From JBOGFC01 sp050742155 (GTDB lineage: Bacteria; Actinomycetota; Acidimicrobiia; Spongiisociales; JALYHC01): a DNA stretch of 61,789 nt. Positions 15,996 to 25,703 of this stretch are shown in pieces; the first letter of the stretch is position 1, and each line of letters starts with the position of its first letter. The notes under the pieces are model-generated. The model had not been told where the DNA came from, did not search any database, and saw only the letters and a program-made list of their open reading frames with translations. The translations under genes were made by a program, and so were the position numbers. The stretch spans positions 1 to 61,789 of the forward strand of contig JBOGFC010000081.1 of NCBI GenBank assembly GCA_050742155.1, in the 5' to 3' direction.

Positions 15996-16585
15996 AGGAG
16001 CTGCGCCCCGGCTTCCTCCAGGGCGGCCAGGGCCCCCTCGCCATGCTGGGGCTCCAGGTTGACGGCTCGCACCGCTTCGGTGAGCACGCTGGTCCGGTAT
16101 CCCTTGTCCACCGCATCGATGGCGGTGGCCTTCACGCAGTAGTCGGTGGCCAGGCCCACCACCACCACCTGGTCGACCTTGCGCTCGTCGAGGAGACGGT
16201 CGAGCTCCGTGGGGATGTCCTTCTCGGTCTCCGGGTCTCGCACGGTGAACCCCGAATAGCCGTCCTCACCGTTGGAGCCCTTGCGGACCACCGGGCCGTC
16301 CACCACCAGGTCTGGATGAAACTCGGCCCCCCAGGTATCCATCACGCAGTGGACCGGCCAGACCCCCCCGTCCTTCTCGAAGTGCGGCGTTGACTCTGGG
16401 TGCCAGTCCTGGGTGTAGATCACGGGGGACCCGGCCTGCTTCGCCTTGCGGACCTCCTGGTTGATGACCGGCACCACCTCCTCGCCGCCCGGTACGTACA
16501 AGCTCCCCTCGGGGTCGGCGAAGTCGTTCTGCACGTCGACCACGATGAGGGCGGTGTCGGGCCGATAGTTGATCGGTTCAGTCAT
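15992..16585 (-). CDS. pncA: Nicotinamidase / isochorismatase-family hydrolase
   Basis: This 197-aa enzyme has the cysteine hydrolase features of nicotinamidases. They are the catalytic Asp in VVDVQNDF, metal-site residues in DWHPESTPHF, a catalytic Lys in VVRKGSNG and the nucleophile Cys in ATDYCV. It would convert nicotinamide to nicotinate in NAD salvage, which suits its neighbour hpt in base salvage. The ATG at 16585 is the natural start, since residues upstream lie inside hpt. It overlaps hpt by 8 nt. Confidence 0.9.
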   Translation of the reverse strand: MTEPINYRPDTALIVVDVQNDFADPEGSLYVPGGEEVVPVINQEVRKAKQAGSPVIYTQDWHPESTPHFEKDGGVWPVHCVMDTWGAEFHPDLVVDGPVVRKGSNGEDGYSGFTVRDPETEKDIPTELDRLLDERKVDQVVVVGLATDYCVKATAIDAVDKGYRTSVLTEAVRAVNLEPQHGEGALAALEEAGAQLL

Positions 16586-17105
16586 GGCTCTCTTCCGGGG
16601 CCAGCGCCTGGATGTCCCGCAGGCCCCGGTAGCCCTCGGCGTAGTCGATGCCGTACCCGACCACGAAGCCGGCACCAACGGTCATGCCGGGGTACTCGAT
16701 CGGGATCTCGCAGTTGTTCTCCCGTACCAAGAGGGCGCAGCGCCGCACCGAGGCCGGGTGGCCGGCCCGGATGCGCTCGACCACCACGTCCATGGTGAGC
16801 CCGGTGTCGGCGATGTCCTCCACCACGAGCACGTGGCGATCTGTCAGGTCGGTCTCGACGTCCTTGGTGATCTGGACGGCTCCGCTGGAGTGGGTCCCCT
16901 TGCCGTAGGAGCGGGCCCGGATGAAGTCCACCTCGAAGGGGATGTCGAGCTCCCGCACCAGGTCGGCCAGGAACACGAAAGACCCTTTGAGGATGCCCAC
17001 CAGCAACGGCTCCTTGCCCCGGTAGTCCTCCGAGATCTGCTTGGCGATGCGCCGCACCGCCTCCAGCACTTCGGCTTCCGAGAAGCGGGGCTCGAGCGGA
17101 TCCAC
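16578..17105 (-). CDS. hpt: Hypoxanthine phosphoribosyltransferase
   Basis: This 175-aa purine salvage enzyme transfers phosphoribosyl from PRPP to hypoxanthine or guanine. The PRPP loop is VLVVEDIADTG (about 93-103), and LVGILKGSFVFLADL and ARSYGKGTHSSG are further family landmarks. Length is normal. The start is GTG at 17105. It is the first gene of the leftward cluster with pncA and the SnoaL-like gene, divergent from nuoA. Confidence 0.95.
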   Translation of the reverse strand: MDPLEPRFSEAEVLEAVRRIAKQISEDYRGKEPLLVGILKGSFVFLADLVRELDIPFEVDFIRARSYGKGTHSSGAVQITKDVETDLTDRHVLVVEDIADTGLTMDVVVERIRAGHPASVRRCALLVRENNCEIPIEYPGMTVGAGFVVGYGIDYAEGYRGLRDIQALAPEESHD

Positions 17106-17154
17106 GTGGACAAATCCTACCGCGGTCCTCCCTCAGCATCCGGGGGAGCAGGTT

Positions 17155-17184
17155 TTGTCGAATGTTCGGGGCGCTCCCTATGCT
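17155..17184 (+). promoter_or_regulatory. Putative promoter of the 14-gene nuo operon
   Basis: TTGTCG (17155-17160) and TATGCT (17179-17184) are separated by 18 nt, and the nuoA GTG follows 33 nt later with GGAGG in front. The sequence CTCCCTATGCT closely resembles CTCCCTATACT upstream of the second nuoA. Confidence 0.55.
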
Positions 17185-17217
17185 CAGCTCACGGGCGACT
17201 AGCAGCGGAGGATCGTC

Positions 17218-17642
17218 GTGGCGCTCGGGGACTACCTTCCCATCGCTCTCATGTTCATCCTGGCGACGGGCTTCGCCGTGGCGTCGGTGACGGTCTCGTA
17301 CCTGCTCACCGTCAAGCGGCCCACCTTCGAGAAGCTGGCTCCCTACGAGTCCGGGATCATCCCCGAGGTGGAGCCCCCCCAGCGATTCCCGGTCAGGTTC
17401 TACATGGTGGCCATGCTGTTCGTCATCTTCGACATCGAGCTGATCTTCCTCTTCCCGTGGGCGGTGCGCTTCACCGAGCTGGGCTGGTACGGGGTGGCGG
17501 CAGTGGGCTTCTTCACCCTGATGCTCGTCGAGACCTACGTCTACGTCTGGAAGCGGGGAGCCCTGGACTGGTACCTGCCCCGGCGGACCCCTCAAGATGG
17601 GCGGCGGGTACCCCCGATCGGTGGAGGCGAGGAGGCGGCCTG

Positions 17643-17643
<1 letters not shown>
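17218..17643 (+). CDS. nuoA: NADH-quinone oxidoreductase subunit A (operon 1)
   Basis: This 141-aa membrane subunit of complex I has three helices. The conserved loop KLAPYESG is at about 40-47, and the FYMVAMLFVIFDIELIFLFPWA helix carries the conserved acidic residues. It lies at the junction of the quinone site and the membrane arm. Start GTG with GGAGG 7 nt upstream. It is the first gene of nuoABCDEFGHIJKLMN and its stop is one base into the nuoB ATG. Confidence 0.95.
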
Positions 17644-18112
<469 letters not shown>

Positions 18113-18116
<4 letters not shown>

Positions 18117-18646
18117 GCGAGTTCGTGGAGACCCCGAGAGGGCTGGCCGAGCCTCAACCCGAGCCGCTTGAACCCGACCACCCACTGATCCAGGGGCTGG
18201 CCGAGCAGTTCGAGGATGTGCGGTGGGCCACCTCCTACGGCGAGCGGGTGGCCCTCGTCCCCCGGGAGCGGTTGGTCGAGTTCGCCACGGCCGCCCGGGA
18301 GGCCGGTTTCGAGATGTGCGTGGACGTCACGGCGGTGGACTACCTGCACCGCCGGCCCCGCTTCGAGGTGGTGGCGATGCTGCTGTCCCTGCGGCATCAG
18401 CAGCGGCTCCGCTTGCGAGTGGCCGTGCCGGGTGATGACCCGACCGTGCCCTCCTTGGTTCCCGTCTATCCGGGGGCCAACTATTTCGAGCGGGAGGCCT
18501 ACGACATGTTCGGGATCGAGTTCACCGAGCACCCGGACCTGAGCCGCATCCTCATGCCGGATGACTGGGAGGGGCACCCGCTCCGGAAGGATTACCCGGT
18601 CGGGGCCGTCCAGGTGCAGTTCAAAGACGCCCCCCGGGTGTCATGA
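18113..18646 (+). CDS. nuoC: NADH-quinone oxidoreductase subunit C (operon 1)
   Basis: This 177-aa subunit is the 30-kDa type. The family signature is ANYFEREAYDMFGIEF, followed by PDDWEGHPLRKDYP. It is structural in the peripheral arm and pairs with NuoD. Start GTG overlaps nuoB by 4 nt. A 48-bp dyad element separates it from nuoD. Confidence 0.95.
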
Positions 18647-18652
18647 AGGGCG

Positions 18653-18700
18653 TTCTGGCGCGCGCCAATCGGGCTATAGCCCGACAGATGCGCGCCAAAA
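18653..18700. repeat. 48-bp dyad element, family B, copy 1
   Basis: Outer arms are TTCTGGCGCGC (18653-18663) and GCGCGCCAAAA (18690-18700). The 16-bp inner palindrome TCGGGCTATAGCCCGA (18669-18684) is perfect, and 5-nt spacers lie on each side. It sits in the 76-nt gap between nuoC and nuoD. Copy 2 is at 44717. Confidence 0.85.
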
Positions 18701-18722
18701 CACAGCGGGACCCGGTCCGAGC

Positions 18723-20180
18723 ATGACCGTTCCCCCCGACCTCCCCACCGGCGAGTTGGAGACGCCTTCGATCGAGCAGGTCGAGGGTGAGCGAGAGATG
18801 CGAGCCCGGGTCGAGACCGAGCGCCGCCGCGAGAAGCGCCGCCGCTTCCGGGACCTGTGGGTGTCCGGCACCGAGGAGCCCGCCTGGCCGATCCACCCCA
18901 CCGACGAGGGCGCCCAGGAGATGCTCCCGGTCGGTGAGGTCTCGGCGGAGGTCCTGCGGAACCAGATGGGGATGGGGGTGGCGTCCGATTATCTCTACGA
19001 GGAGGAGGTCTCCGACGAGGAGATCACCATCCTCAACATGGGGCCCCAGCATCCCTCCACCCACGGGGTGCTCCGACTGCAGCTCGAGCTGGAGGGAGAG
19101 CTCATTCGGCGGGCCAAGCCGGTCGTCGGCTACCTCCACACCGGGATGGAGAAGACCGCCGAGACCCTCACCTTCATGCAGGGGCCCACCAACGTCACCC
19201 GCATGGACTACCTCTCCCCGTTCTTCAACGAGCTGGTCTTCTCGCTGGCCACCGAGGCTCTCCTCGGGCTCGACGTTCCGCCCCGTGCCCAGGCGATCCG
19301 GATCCTCATGACCGAGCTGAACCGGGTATCGAGCCACCTCCTCTGGCTGGCCACCCAGGGCCTGGACATGGGGGCGATCTCGGTGATGCTCTACGGCTTC
19401 CGGGAACGGGAGCTGCTGATCGAATTCTTCGAGAAGACCACCGGCCTGCGGATGAATCACAACTACATCCGCCCGGGCGGGGTGGCGGCCGAACTGCACG
19501 ACGGCTGGGAGGAGGACGTCGAGAGGATCGTGGAGACCATGCCCGGACGCCTGGTCGAATACGAGGACCTGCTCACCGACAACCCCATCTGGCTGGGCCG
19601 AACCGTCGGGGTGGGGGTGATCACCGAGGAGGAGTGCCTGGCCTACGGGATCACCGGGCCGATCCTGCGAGCCACCGGCCGGGCCTGGGATCTTCGCAAG
19701 ACCTTTCCGTACAGCGGCATCGAGCGGTACCAGTTCGAGGTTCCCACCCGTTCCAACGGGGACGTGTACGACCGGTATCTGGTGCGGATCGAGGAGATCC
19801 GCCAGTCATTGGCCATCGTCCGCCAGGTGGCCGAGGCGATGCCCGAGGGTGACTACCGCAGCGAGGACCGCAAGGTCACGCCGCCTCCCCGGGCCCGTAT
19901 CGACCAGTCCATGGAAGCGCTCATCCATCACTTCAAGATCTTCACCGAAGGGTTCAAGGTCCCGGCGGGGGAGGTCTACAAGTCGGTGGAGTCCCCGCGG
20001 GGGGAGCTGGGCTGTTACCTGGTCTCGGACGGCACCGCCAAGCCGTGGCGGTGCCACATCCGCGCTCCCTCGTTCGCCAACCTGCACGCCCTGCCGATCA
20101 TGATGGCCGGCACGATGGTGGCCGACACCATCGCCACCATCGCTTCGGTGGATCCGGTGATGGGGGACGTGGACCGGTGA
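18723..20180 (+). CDS. nuoD: NADH-quinone oxidoreductase subunit D (operon 1)
   Basis: This 485-aa 49-kDa subunit forms the quinone pocket with NuoB. The core begins at ITILNMGPQHPSTHG near residue 101. It includes GYLHTGMEK and ends with the usual PVMGDVDR. About 98 residues precede the core, with a very basic and acidic stretch (ETERRREKRRRFRDLW). That extension is absent from the second NuoD in this window. The ATG at 18723 is the first clear start after the dyad element. A shorter start inside the extension cannot be excluded. Confidence 0.95.
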   Translation: MTVPPDLPTGELETPSIEQVEGEREMRARVETERRREKRRRFRDLWVSGTEEPAWPIHPTDEGAQEMLPVGEVSAEVLRNQMGMGVASDYLYEEEVSDEEITILNMGPQHPSTHGVLRLQLELEGELIRRAKPVVGYLHTGMEKTAETLTFMQGPTNVTRMDYLSPFFNELVFSLATEALLGLDVPPRAQAIRILMTELNRVSSHLLWLATQGLDMGAISVMLYGFRERELLIEFFEKTTGLRMNHNYIRPGGVAAELHDGWEEDVERIVETMPGRLVEYEDLLTDNPIWLGRTVGVGVITEEECLAYGITGPILRATGRAWDLRKTFPYSGIERYQFEVPTRSNGDVYDRYLVRIEEIRQSLAIVRQVAEAMPEGDYRSEDRKVTPPPRARIDQSMEALIHHFKIFTEGFKVPAGEVYKSVESPRGELGCYLVSDGTAKPWRCHIRAPSFANLHALPIMMAGTMVADTIATIASVDPVMGDVDR

Positions 20181-20259
20181 TCTACCCGATGTGCTCCACG
20201 GGTTCGGCGCTCCTAGCCGTGATGCGACCGGTTTGGTCTTCTCCGCCCCCGGCCCTGCC

Positions 20260-20874
20260 ATGAGCTGGAGCAAGGAGAACCAAGCGCGCGCCAGGCGCCT
20301 CCTCGAGTCATACCCCGACCAACGCTCGGCCGTCATGCCGCTCCTCTACCTGGCCATCACCGAGCACGGGTACGTCTCCCACCAGGCCGTGGAAGAGGTG
20401 GCCGAATGGGTAGGGCTCACTCCGGCCCAGGTGCTGACCGTGGTCACCTTCTACACCATGTACAAGCAGGACCCGGTCGGGCGCTACCTGGTCGCGGTGT
20501 GCACCTCGCTGCCCTGCATGCTGTCCGGGGCCGACGAGGTCCTCGGGGCGGTGGAGGAGGAGACTGGGATCCCCGACGGGGAGACGGGCGAGGACCGCTT
20601 CTTCTCCGTCGAGCATGTGGAATGCATCGGGGCCTGCGGAGGGGCGCCGGCCGTGCAGGTCAACTACGAGCTGATCGAGGGCGTCGGCCCCGACCAGGCC
20701 CGCGGGCTGTGCCGGTGGCTGCGGGAGGCGCAGCCGCAGGTGGTCCTCGCCGACGAGATGCAGAGCCTGTTCGGCGGCCGGCGCTCGTTCGACTGGGGTC
20801 CGCCCGAGCCGGAAGGGGCGGTAGCCCCGGTACCGGCCTTCGGCCCGTACGGGACGGCAGGGGAGGGACGATGA
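20260..20874 (+). CDS. nuoE: NADH-quinone oxidoreductase subunit E (operon 1)
   Basis: This 204-aa 24-kDa subunit holds the [2Fe-2S] cluster N1a. The ligands are in CTSLPCM and CIGACGG, as expected for the thioredoxin-like fold. It belongs to the NADH-oxidising module with NuoF and NuoG. The ATG at 20260 gives a normal N-terminus (MSWSKENQ). A GTG at 20191 would add 23 residues. A family A dyad begins at its stop codon. Confidence 0.92.
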   Translation: MSWSKENQARARRLLESYPDQRSAVMPLLYLAITEHGYVSHQAVEEVAEWVGLTPAQVLTVVTFYTMYKQDPVGRYLVAVCTSLPCMLSGADEVLGAVEEETGIPDGETGEDRFFSVEHVECIGACGGAPAVQVNYELIEGVGPDQARGLCRWLREAQPQVVLADEMQSLFGGRRSFDWGPPEPEGAVAPVPAFGPYGTAGEGR

Positions 20875-20924
20875 GTTCTTGTGACGCTTATCAACCCATG
20901 AGGCACCGAACCGTCACAAGAACG
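20874..20924. repeat. 51-bp dyad element, family A, copy 2
   Basis: GTTCTTGTGACG (20875-20886) and CGTCACAAGAAC (20912-20923) are perfectly complementary. The 15-nt inner part pairs poorly in this copy. It fills most of the 61-nt gap between nuoE and nuoF. Confidence 0.9.
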
Positions 20925-20935
20925 ATGGGGGCCGC

Positions 20936-22237
20936 ATGAGCGCCCCGCCGTCCACCTCGATCCTCACCTCCCGGATGGCCGAGCACCCCGAGGACAGCCA
21001 CACCCTCGATCGCTATGAGAAGACGGGCGGCTACCGATCGCTGCGCACCGCCCTGTCCGAGCTGACCCCGGAGCGAGTGCACGAGGAGGTGAGCGCCTCG
21101 GGACTGAAGGGGAGGGGCGGGGCCGGGTTCGCCACCGGCAAGAAGTGGGAGTTCCTCGGCGAGGCCGAGCCTCGCTACCTGGTAGTGAACGCCGACGAGT
21201 CGGAGCCCGGCACCTTCAAGGACCGCCAGCTCCTCGAGCGCGACCCCCACCAGGTCCTGGAGGGGATCATCCTCTGCTCATACGCCAACCGCATCAACCG
21301 GGCCTTCGTCTACCTGCGAGGGGAGTACCCGAAGCCGGCCCGACGTCTGCAGCGAGCCGTCGACGAGGCGTCCCAGGCCGGCTATCTCGGCGGCGACATC
21401 CTCGGCTCGGGGTTCGACCTGGAGATCACCCTCCACCTGGGGGCCGGCGCCTACATCTGCGGGGAGGAGACCGCCCTCCTCAACAGCCTGGAAGGAAAGC
21501 GGGGGGAGCCTCGCATCCGGCCTCCCTTCCCGGCCGTGGAGGGCCTCTACGGCAAGCCGACCATCGTCAACAACGTGGAGACGCTGGCCAACCTCCCCTG
21601 GATCGTCGAGCACGGTGGCCAGGCCTACGCCGAGCTGGGCGCCCCGTCGCTGACCGGCACCCGCCTCTACAGCCTCTCGGGACACGTCAAGCGGCCGGGG
21701 AACTACGAGGTGGAGAACGGCCTGCCCTTTCGGGAGTTCATCTTCGACTACGGCGGCGGTATCCGGGACGATCGCCGGCTCAAGGCCTTCATCCCCGGGG
21801 GGGCCTCCGCACCGTGGCTTACCGACCAGCACCTCGAGGTCCGGATGGACATGGACTCGATCACCGAGGTGAAGTCGATGCTGGGCTCGGGAGCCGTCAC
21901 GGTGATGGACGAGACGACCTGCATGGTGCGGGCCGCCCTCCGCACCGTCCGCTTCTTCGCCCACGAGTCGTGCGGGGAATGCACCCCGTGCCGGGAGGGG
22001 ACCGGCTGGCTCGAGCGGGTGCTGTGGCGCATCGAGCACGGCGAGGGTCGCCATGCCGACCTCGACCTCCTCCTCGACGTCTCCGACAACATCAGCCCGG
22101 GATTGAGCTGGCCGCCGGCCATGACCACCATCTGCGGACTGGGGCCATCGGCCGTCCAGCCGATCGTCTCCGGACTCACCTATTTCAAGGAGGAGTTCCT
22201 GCGGCACGTCCAGGAGGGAGGATGCCCGCTTGGCTGA
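20936..22237 (+). CDS. nuoF: NADH-quinone oxidoreductase subunit F (operon 1)
   Basis: This 433-aa subunit binds NADH and FMN and carries the [4Fe-4S] cluster N3. The FMN/NADH glycine-rich segment is GLKGRGGAGFATGKKW, with GAGAYICGEETALLNSLEG further on. Cluster ligands are in ESCGECTPCREG and TICGLG. It oxidises NADH at the tip of the peripheral arm. The start follows a family A dyad element, and its end overlaps nuoG by 8 nt. Confidence 0.96.
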   Translation: MSAPPSTSILTSRMAEHPEDSHTLDRYEKTGGYRSLRTALSELTPERVHEEVSASGLKGRGGAGFATGKKWEFLGEAEPRYLVVNADESEPGTFKDRQLLERDPHQVLEGIILCSYANRINRAFVYLRGEYPKPARRLQRAVDEASQAGYLGGDILGSGFDLEITLHLGAGAYICGEETALLNSLEGKRGEPRIRPPFPAVEGLYGKPTIVNNVETLANLPWIVEHGGQAYAELGAPSLTGTRLYSLSGHVKRPGNYEVENGLPFREFIFDYGGGIRDDRRLKAFIPGGASAPWLTDQHLEVRMDMDSITEVKSMLGSGAVTVMDETTCMVRAALRTVRFFAHESCGECTPCREGTGWLERVLWRIEHGEGRHADLDLLLDVSDNISPGLSWPPAMTTICGLGPSAVQPIVSGLTYFKEEFLRHVQEGGCPLG

Positions 22238-24641
22238 GCCGGTGAAGATCACGGTGAACGGGGATGAATGGGAGGTGGCCAAGGGGGCGCTCCTCATCGC
22301 GGCCTGCCAGGACCGAGGGGTCTACATCCCCCGCTTCTGCTGGCACCCACGGATGAATCCGGTGGGGATATGCCGGATGTGCCTGGTGGAGGTGGAGGGA
22401 CCCCGCGGGAAGCAGCTCACCATCTCCTGCACGCTGCCCGTCGACGACGGCATGAAGGTCTTCACCGAGTCCGAGGCGGTGCGCAAGGCCCAGGATGGAG
22501 TGCTGGAGTTCCTGCTCATCAACCATCCTCTGGACTGCCCGGTCTGCGACCGGGGCGGGGAATGCCCTCTCCAGGACCAGACCATGACCTACGGGCCCGG
22601 GGAGAGCCGCTTCGTGGAGGAGAAGCGGCATTTCCAAAAGCCGATCCCGATCTCGGAACTGGTCACCCTGGACCGGGAGCGCTGCGTCCAGTGTGCCCGT
22701 TGCACCCGGTTCGCCGAGGAGATCTCCGGCGACCCCCTGCTCACCTTCCAGGGCCGGGGCTACTACACCGAGGTGAACACCTTTCCGGATGAGCCGTTCG
22801 CATCGTACTTCTCGGGCAACACCGTGCAGATCTGCCCGGTGGGGGCCCTCACCGCCACCCCCTACCGGTTCCGGGCCCGCCCCTGGGACCTGCGGGCGGT
22901 GGAGAGCACCTGCCCGCACTGCGCGGTGGGCTGCCGGATCTCCGTGCAAGCCAGCCAGAACCAGGTGCTCCGCTTCCTGGGCGTGGACAATGAGCCCACC
23001 AACCAGGGCTGGTTGTGTGACAAGGGCCGCTTCGGCTACGAGTTCATCGGCTCGAAGGAGCGCCTCACCACCCCGCTCATCCGTGAGGACGGCCGGCTCC
23101 GCGAGGCCGGTTGGGGCGAGGCGCTCGACCTGGTGGCGGATCGCCTCCGGGCGGTGGTCGAGGAGCATGGGGGCCAGGGGGTGGCCGGCTTGGGCGGTGC
23201 CCGAGGCACCAATGAGGACGCCTACGCCTTCGGAACCTTCCTGCGAGAGGTGATCGGTACCAGACACCTCGACGCCCAGCTGGGTGATGGTCTCGACCCG
23301 CAGTTCGTGGTGGGGGTGACCAACCGAGCCACCATCCCCGACGTGATGGCCGCCAGGGCCATCTTGCTGTGGGGACCGGACCTCAAGGAGGAGCTGCCGG
23401 TGCTCTACCTGCGGGTGCGCTGGGCGGCCCAGGAGCTGGGTGCCACGCTGGTGGTGGTGCACCCCCGGCGCACCGGCCTCGATGACCGGGCCACCCACAA
23501 GCTCGCCTACCGGCCCGGGGAGGGCGCCGAGCTGCTGGGCAGGCTGATGGCCGGCAAAGGGGAGCTGAACCAGGCGCGGGAGAGCCTTTCGGACGGGCCC
23601 GTGGTGGCATTGGTAGGGCGGACCGGGCTCTCCGAGGATCCCCGGCTGGCCGAGGCGGTGGCCGCCTTCGCCGCCGATGATCTGGGAGCCAAGCTCATGC
23701 CGCTGGCGCGCCGCTCCAACGTCTACGGGGCGCTCGACATGGGGCTGGCCCCGACGCTTCTGCCCGGCCGCCGAGCCGGAGAGCGGGGTCGCGATGCCAG
23801 AGGCATCCTGGAGGGCTTGGCGTCGGGAGACCTCAAAGCGCTGCTCCTCAACGGTGCCGACCCGGCCGACGACTTTCCGGACCGAGGACTGGCCGGGCGG
23901 GCGCTGGATTCGGCCGAGCTGGTGGTGGCGCTCGACCTGTTCCTGACCGGGTCCTCGAGCCGGGCCGATGTGGTGCTGCCCGTGCAGGGGTTCGCCGAGA
24001 AGGAGGGGACGGTGACCAACCTGGAGGGAAGGGTCCAGAAAGTCAACGCCCTCGTCCCGGCGCCCGGGCAGGCCAGAGCCGAGTGGTCCGTCATCCAGGA
24101 CCTCTCCCAGCGGATGGGGCGCTCGCTGGGGTTCGACTCGGCCGAGGCGGTGGCCGCCCGGATCGCCGAGGACGCTCCTGCCTACCGGGGCATCACCTGG
24201 TCGGCGCTGGACTTCGGAGAGGGACGGAAGGGGATCGTGGTCCCCGGGCCGGAAGGGACTCAGCCCCTCGAGTACATCCCGGTGAACGCTCTCCCCCAGA
24301 AGCCCAAGGGCCGTAAGAAGAAGGGCAGGCTCAGGCTGCACCTGGCGCGGGTGCTCTACGACCGGGGGGTGCACGTTCGATTCGGCCCATCGCTGGCCGG
24401 GCTGGCTCCCGGGCCGAGGGCGTTCCTCCATCCTCGGGACGCCGAAGGGCTGGGCGCCCAGATCCGCCTCACCACCTCCCAGGGATCGGTTGAGCTGCCG
24501 GTTGCGCTCGACCCGAGCCTGGAGCCGGGCACCGTCTACGTGCCCTTCAACCAGGACGAGGTCTCGCTGGGCGACGCCATCGACGTGGAGATGACCCAAG
24601 TTCCCCCTCCCGCTGGGAGGGGAAGAGGGGGAGGGTCCTGA
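22230..24641 (+). CDS. nuoG: NADH-quinone oxidoreductase subunit G (operon 1)
   Basis: This 803-aa subunit is the iron-sulfur relay of the peripheral arm. An N-terminal [2Fe-2S] domain (CWHPRMNPVGICRMC) is followed by CPVCDRGGECPLQ and CVQCARCTRF, and then by a molybdopterin-oxidoreductase-like domain starting with CPHCAVGC. The TTG start overlaps nuoF by 8 nt and has GGAGGGAGG upstream. The last about 13 residues (PPPAGRGRGGGS) are encoded by a family C hairpin repeat. Confidence 0.95.
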   Translation: MAEPVKITVNGDEWEVAKGALLIAACQDRGVYIPRFCWHPRMNPVGICRMCLVEVEGPRGKQLTISCTLPVDDGMKVFTESEAVRKAQDGVLEFLLINHPLDCPVCDRGGECPLQDQTMTYGPGESRFVEEKRHFQKPIPISELVTLDRERCVQCARCTRFAEEISGDPLLTFQGRGYYTEVNTFPDEPFASYFSGNTVQICPVGALTATPYRFRARPWDLRAVESTCPHCAVGCRISVQASQNQVLRFLGVDNEPTNQGWLCDKGRFGYEFIGSKERLTTPLIREDGRLREAGWGEALDLVADRLRAVVEEHGGQGVAGLGGARGTNEDAYAFGTFLREVIGTRHLDAQLGDGLDPQFVVGVTNRATIPDVMAARAILLWGPDLKEELPVLYLRVRWAAQELGATLVVVHPRRTGLDDRATHKLAYRPGEGAELLGRLMAGKGELNQARESLSDGPVVALVGRTGLSEDPRLAEAVAAFAADDLGAKLMPLARRSNVYGALDMGLAPTLLPGRRAGERGRDARGILEGLASGDLKALLLNGADPADDFPDRGLAGRALDSAELVVALDLFLTGSSSRADVVLPVQGFAEKEGTVTNLEGRVQKVNALVPAPGQARAEWSVIQDLSQRMGRSLGFDSAEAVAARIAEDAPAYRGITWSALDFGEGRKGIVVPGPEGTQPLEYIPVNALPQKPKGRKKKGRLRLHLARVLYDRGVHVRFGPSLAGLAPGPRAFLHPRDAEGLGAQIRLTTSQGSVELPVALDPSLEPGTVYVPFNQDEVSLGDAIDVEMTQVPPPAGRGRGGGS
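24602..24636. repeat. GC-rich hairpin repeat (family C) at the nuoG 3' end
   Basis: TCCCCCTCCC-GCT-GGGAGGGG is followed by AAGAGGGGGAGGG. It is translated as the final residues of NuoG and ends a few bases before the nuoH ATG. Confidence 0.75.
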
Positions 24642-25699
24642 TGGACTGGGTGGGCTTGGGGATCCTGGTGGCCAAGGTCCTGGTGGCCTTCGGCTTCCTG
24701 CTCGTCTCGGTGCTGCTCTTGATCTGGGTGGAGCGCAAGGTGGTGGCCGACATGCAGAGCCGGGTGGGCCCCGACCGGGCCGGGCCGTGGGGGATCCTCC
24801 AGTCGCTGGCCGACGGCATCAAGCTCTTCTTCAAGGAGCAGGTCACCCCGTCCAAGGTAGCGCTGGGTGCCTACCTGGCCGCACCGGTGCTGGCGCTGCT
24901 GCCGGCGTTCCTCACCTTCCTGGTGGTGCCGGTGGGACGGCCGCTCACCATCGGGGAACGCCTCATCCCGCTGCAGGCGATGGACCTGAACGTCGGCGTC
25001 CTCTACATCCTGGCCATGTCGTCGGTGGCCGTCTACGCGGTGGTGCTGGCCGGCTGGTCCTCGGGCTCCAAGTACCCGCTGCTGGGCGGGGTGCGCTCCA
25101 CCGCCCAGATGATCTCCTACGAGGCGGCGATGGGTCTGGCACTGGTGCCGCTGGTGATGTTCGCCGGCACCATGTCGCTGGCCGAGATCGTCGTCCGGCA
25201 GGGCGGCACCTGGTGGGGGCCGATCCCCCGGTGGTTCGTCTTCCCCCAGTTCATCCCCTTCCTCCTCTTCTTCATAGCGGCGGTGGCCGAGACCAATCGG
25301 GCTCCCTTCGACCTGGTAGAGGCCGAACAGGAGCTGGTGGGCGGCTTCCACACCGAGTACAGCGGCATCCGCTTCGCCATGTTCTTCCTGGCCGAGTACA
25401 TCAACATCCTCAACGTCTCCGCCCTGGCCGTGACGCTCTTCTTGGGCGGGTACCAGGGCTTCAACTTCGGGCTGGAGGGCAACCCGGCCAGCCTGGTCTC
25501 GGTGGGATGGTTCCTCCTCAAGCTGGGAGCTCTCCTGTTCGTCTTCGTGTGGATCCGGGCCACCTTCCCCCGGCTGCGTTACGACCAGCTCATGATGGTG
25601 GGCTGGAAACGGATGATCCCGGTGGCGCTGGTCTGGCTGGTGGCGTCCACGGTGGCGATCTCGCTGCGGCAGTTCGGCCTGCCCTGGGCGGGGAGCTGA
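24641..25699 (+). CDS. nuoH: NADH-quinone oxidoreductase subunit H (operon 1)
   Basis: This 352-aa membrane subunit links the quinone pocket to the proton pumps. Landmarks are WVERKVVADMQSRVGPDR near residue 28, ADGIKLFFKE, and AETNRAPFDLVEAEQELVGG, whose acidic residues line the E-channel. It has eight helices. The ATG shares its first base with the nuoG stop. Confidence 0.96.
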   Translation: MDWVGLGILVAKVLVAFGFLLVSVLLLIWVERKVVADMQSRVGPDRAGPWGILQSLADGIKLFFKEQVTPSKVALGAYLAAPVLALLPAFLTFLVVPVGRPLTIGERLIPLQAMDLNVGVLYILAMSSVAVYAVVLAGWSSGSKYPLLGGVRSTAQMISYEAAMGLALVPLVMFAGTMSLAEIVVRQGGTWWGPIPRWFVFPQFIPFLLFFIAAVAETNRAPFDLVEAEQELVGGFHTEYSGIRFAMFFLAEYINILNVSALAVTLFLGGYQGFNFGLEGNPASLVSVGWFLLKLGALLFVFVWIRATFPRLRYDQLMMVGWKRMIPVALVWLVASTVAISLRQFGLPWAGS

Positions 25700-25703
25700 G
25701 GGG

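Noticed and set aside
20191..20259. Longer N-terminus for NuoE from GTG at 20191
   Set aside because: The added residues do not resemble NuoE, and the ATG at 20260 gives the usual start.
22185..24599. 804-codon open frame on the minus strand opposite nuoG
   Set aside because: NuoG on the plus strand has clear cluster motifs. The antisense frame is low-complexity sequence created by codon bias.
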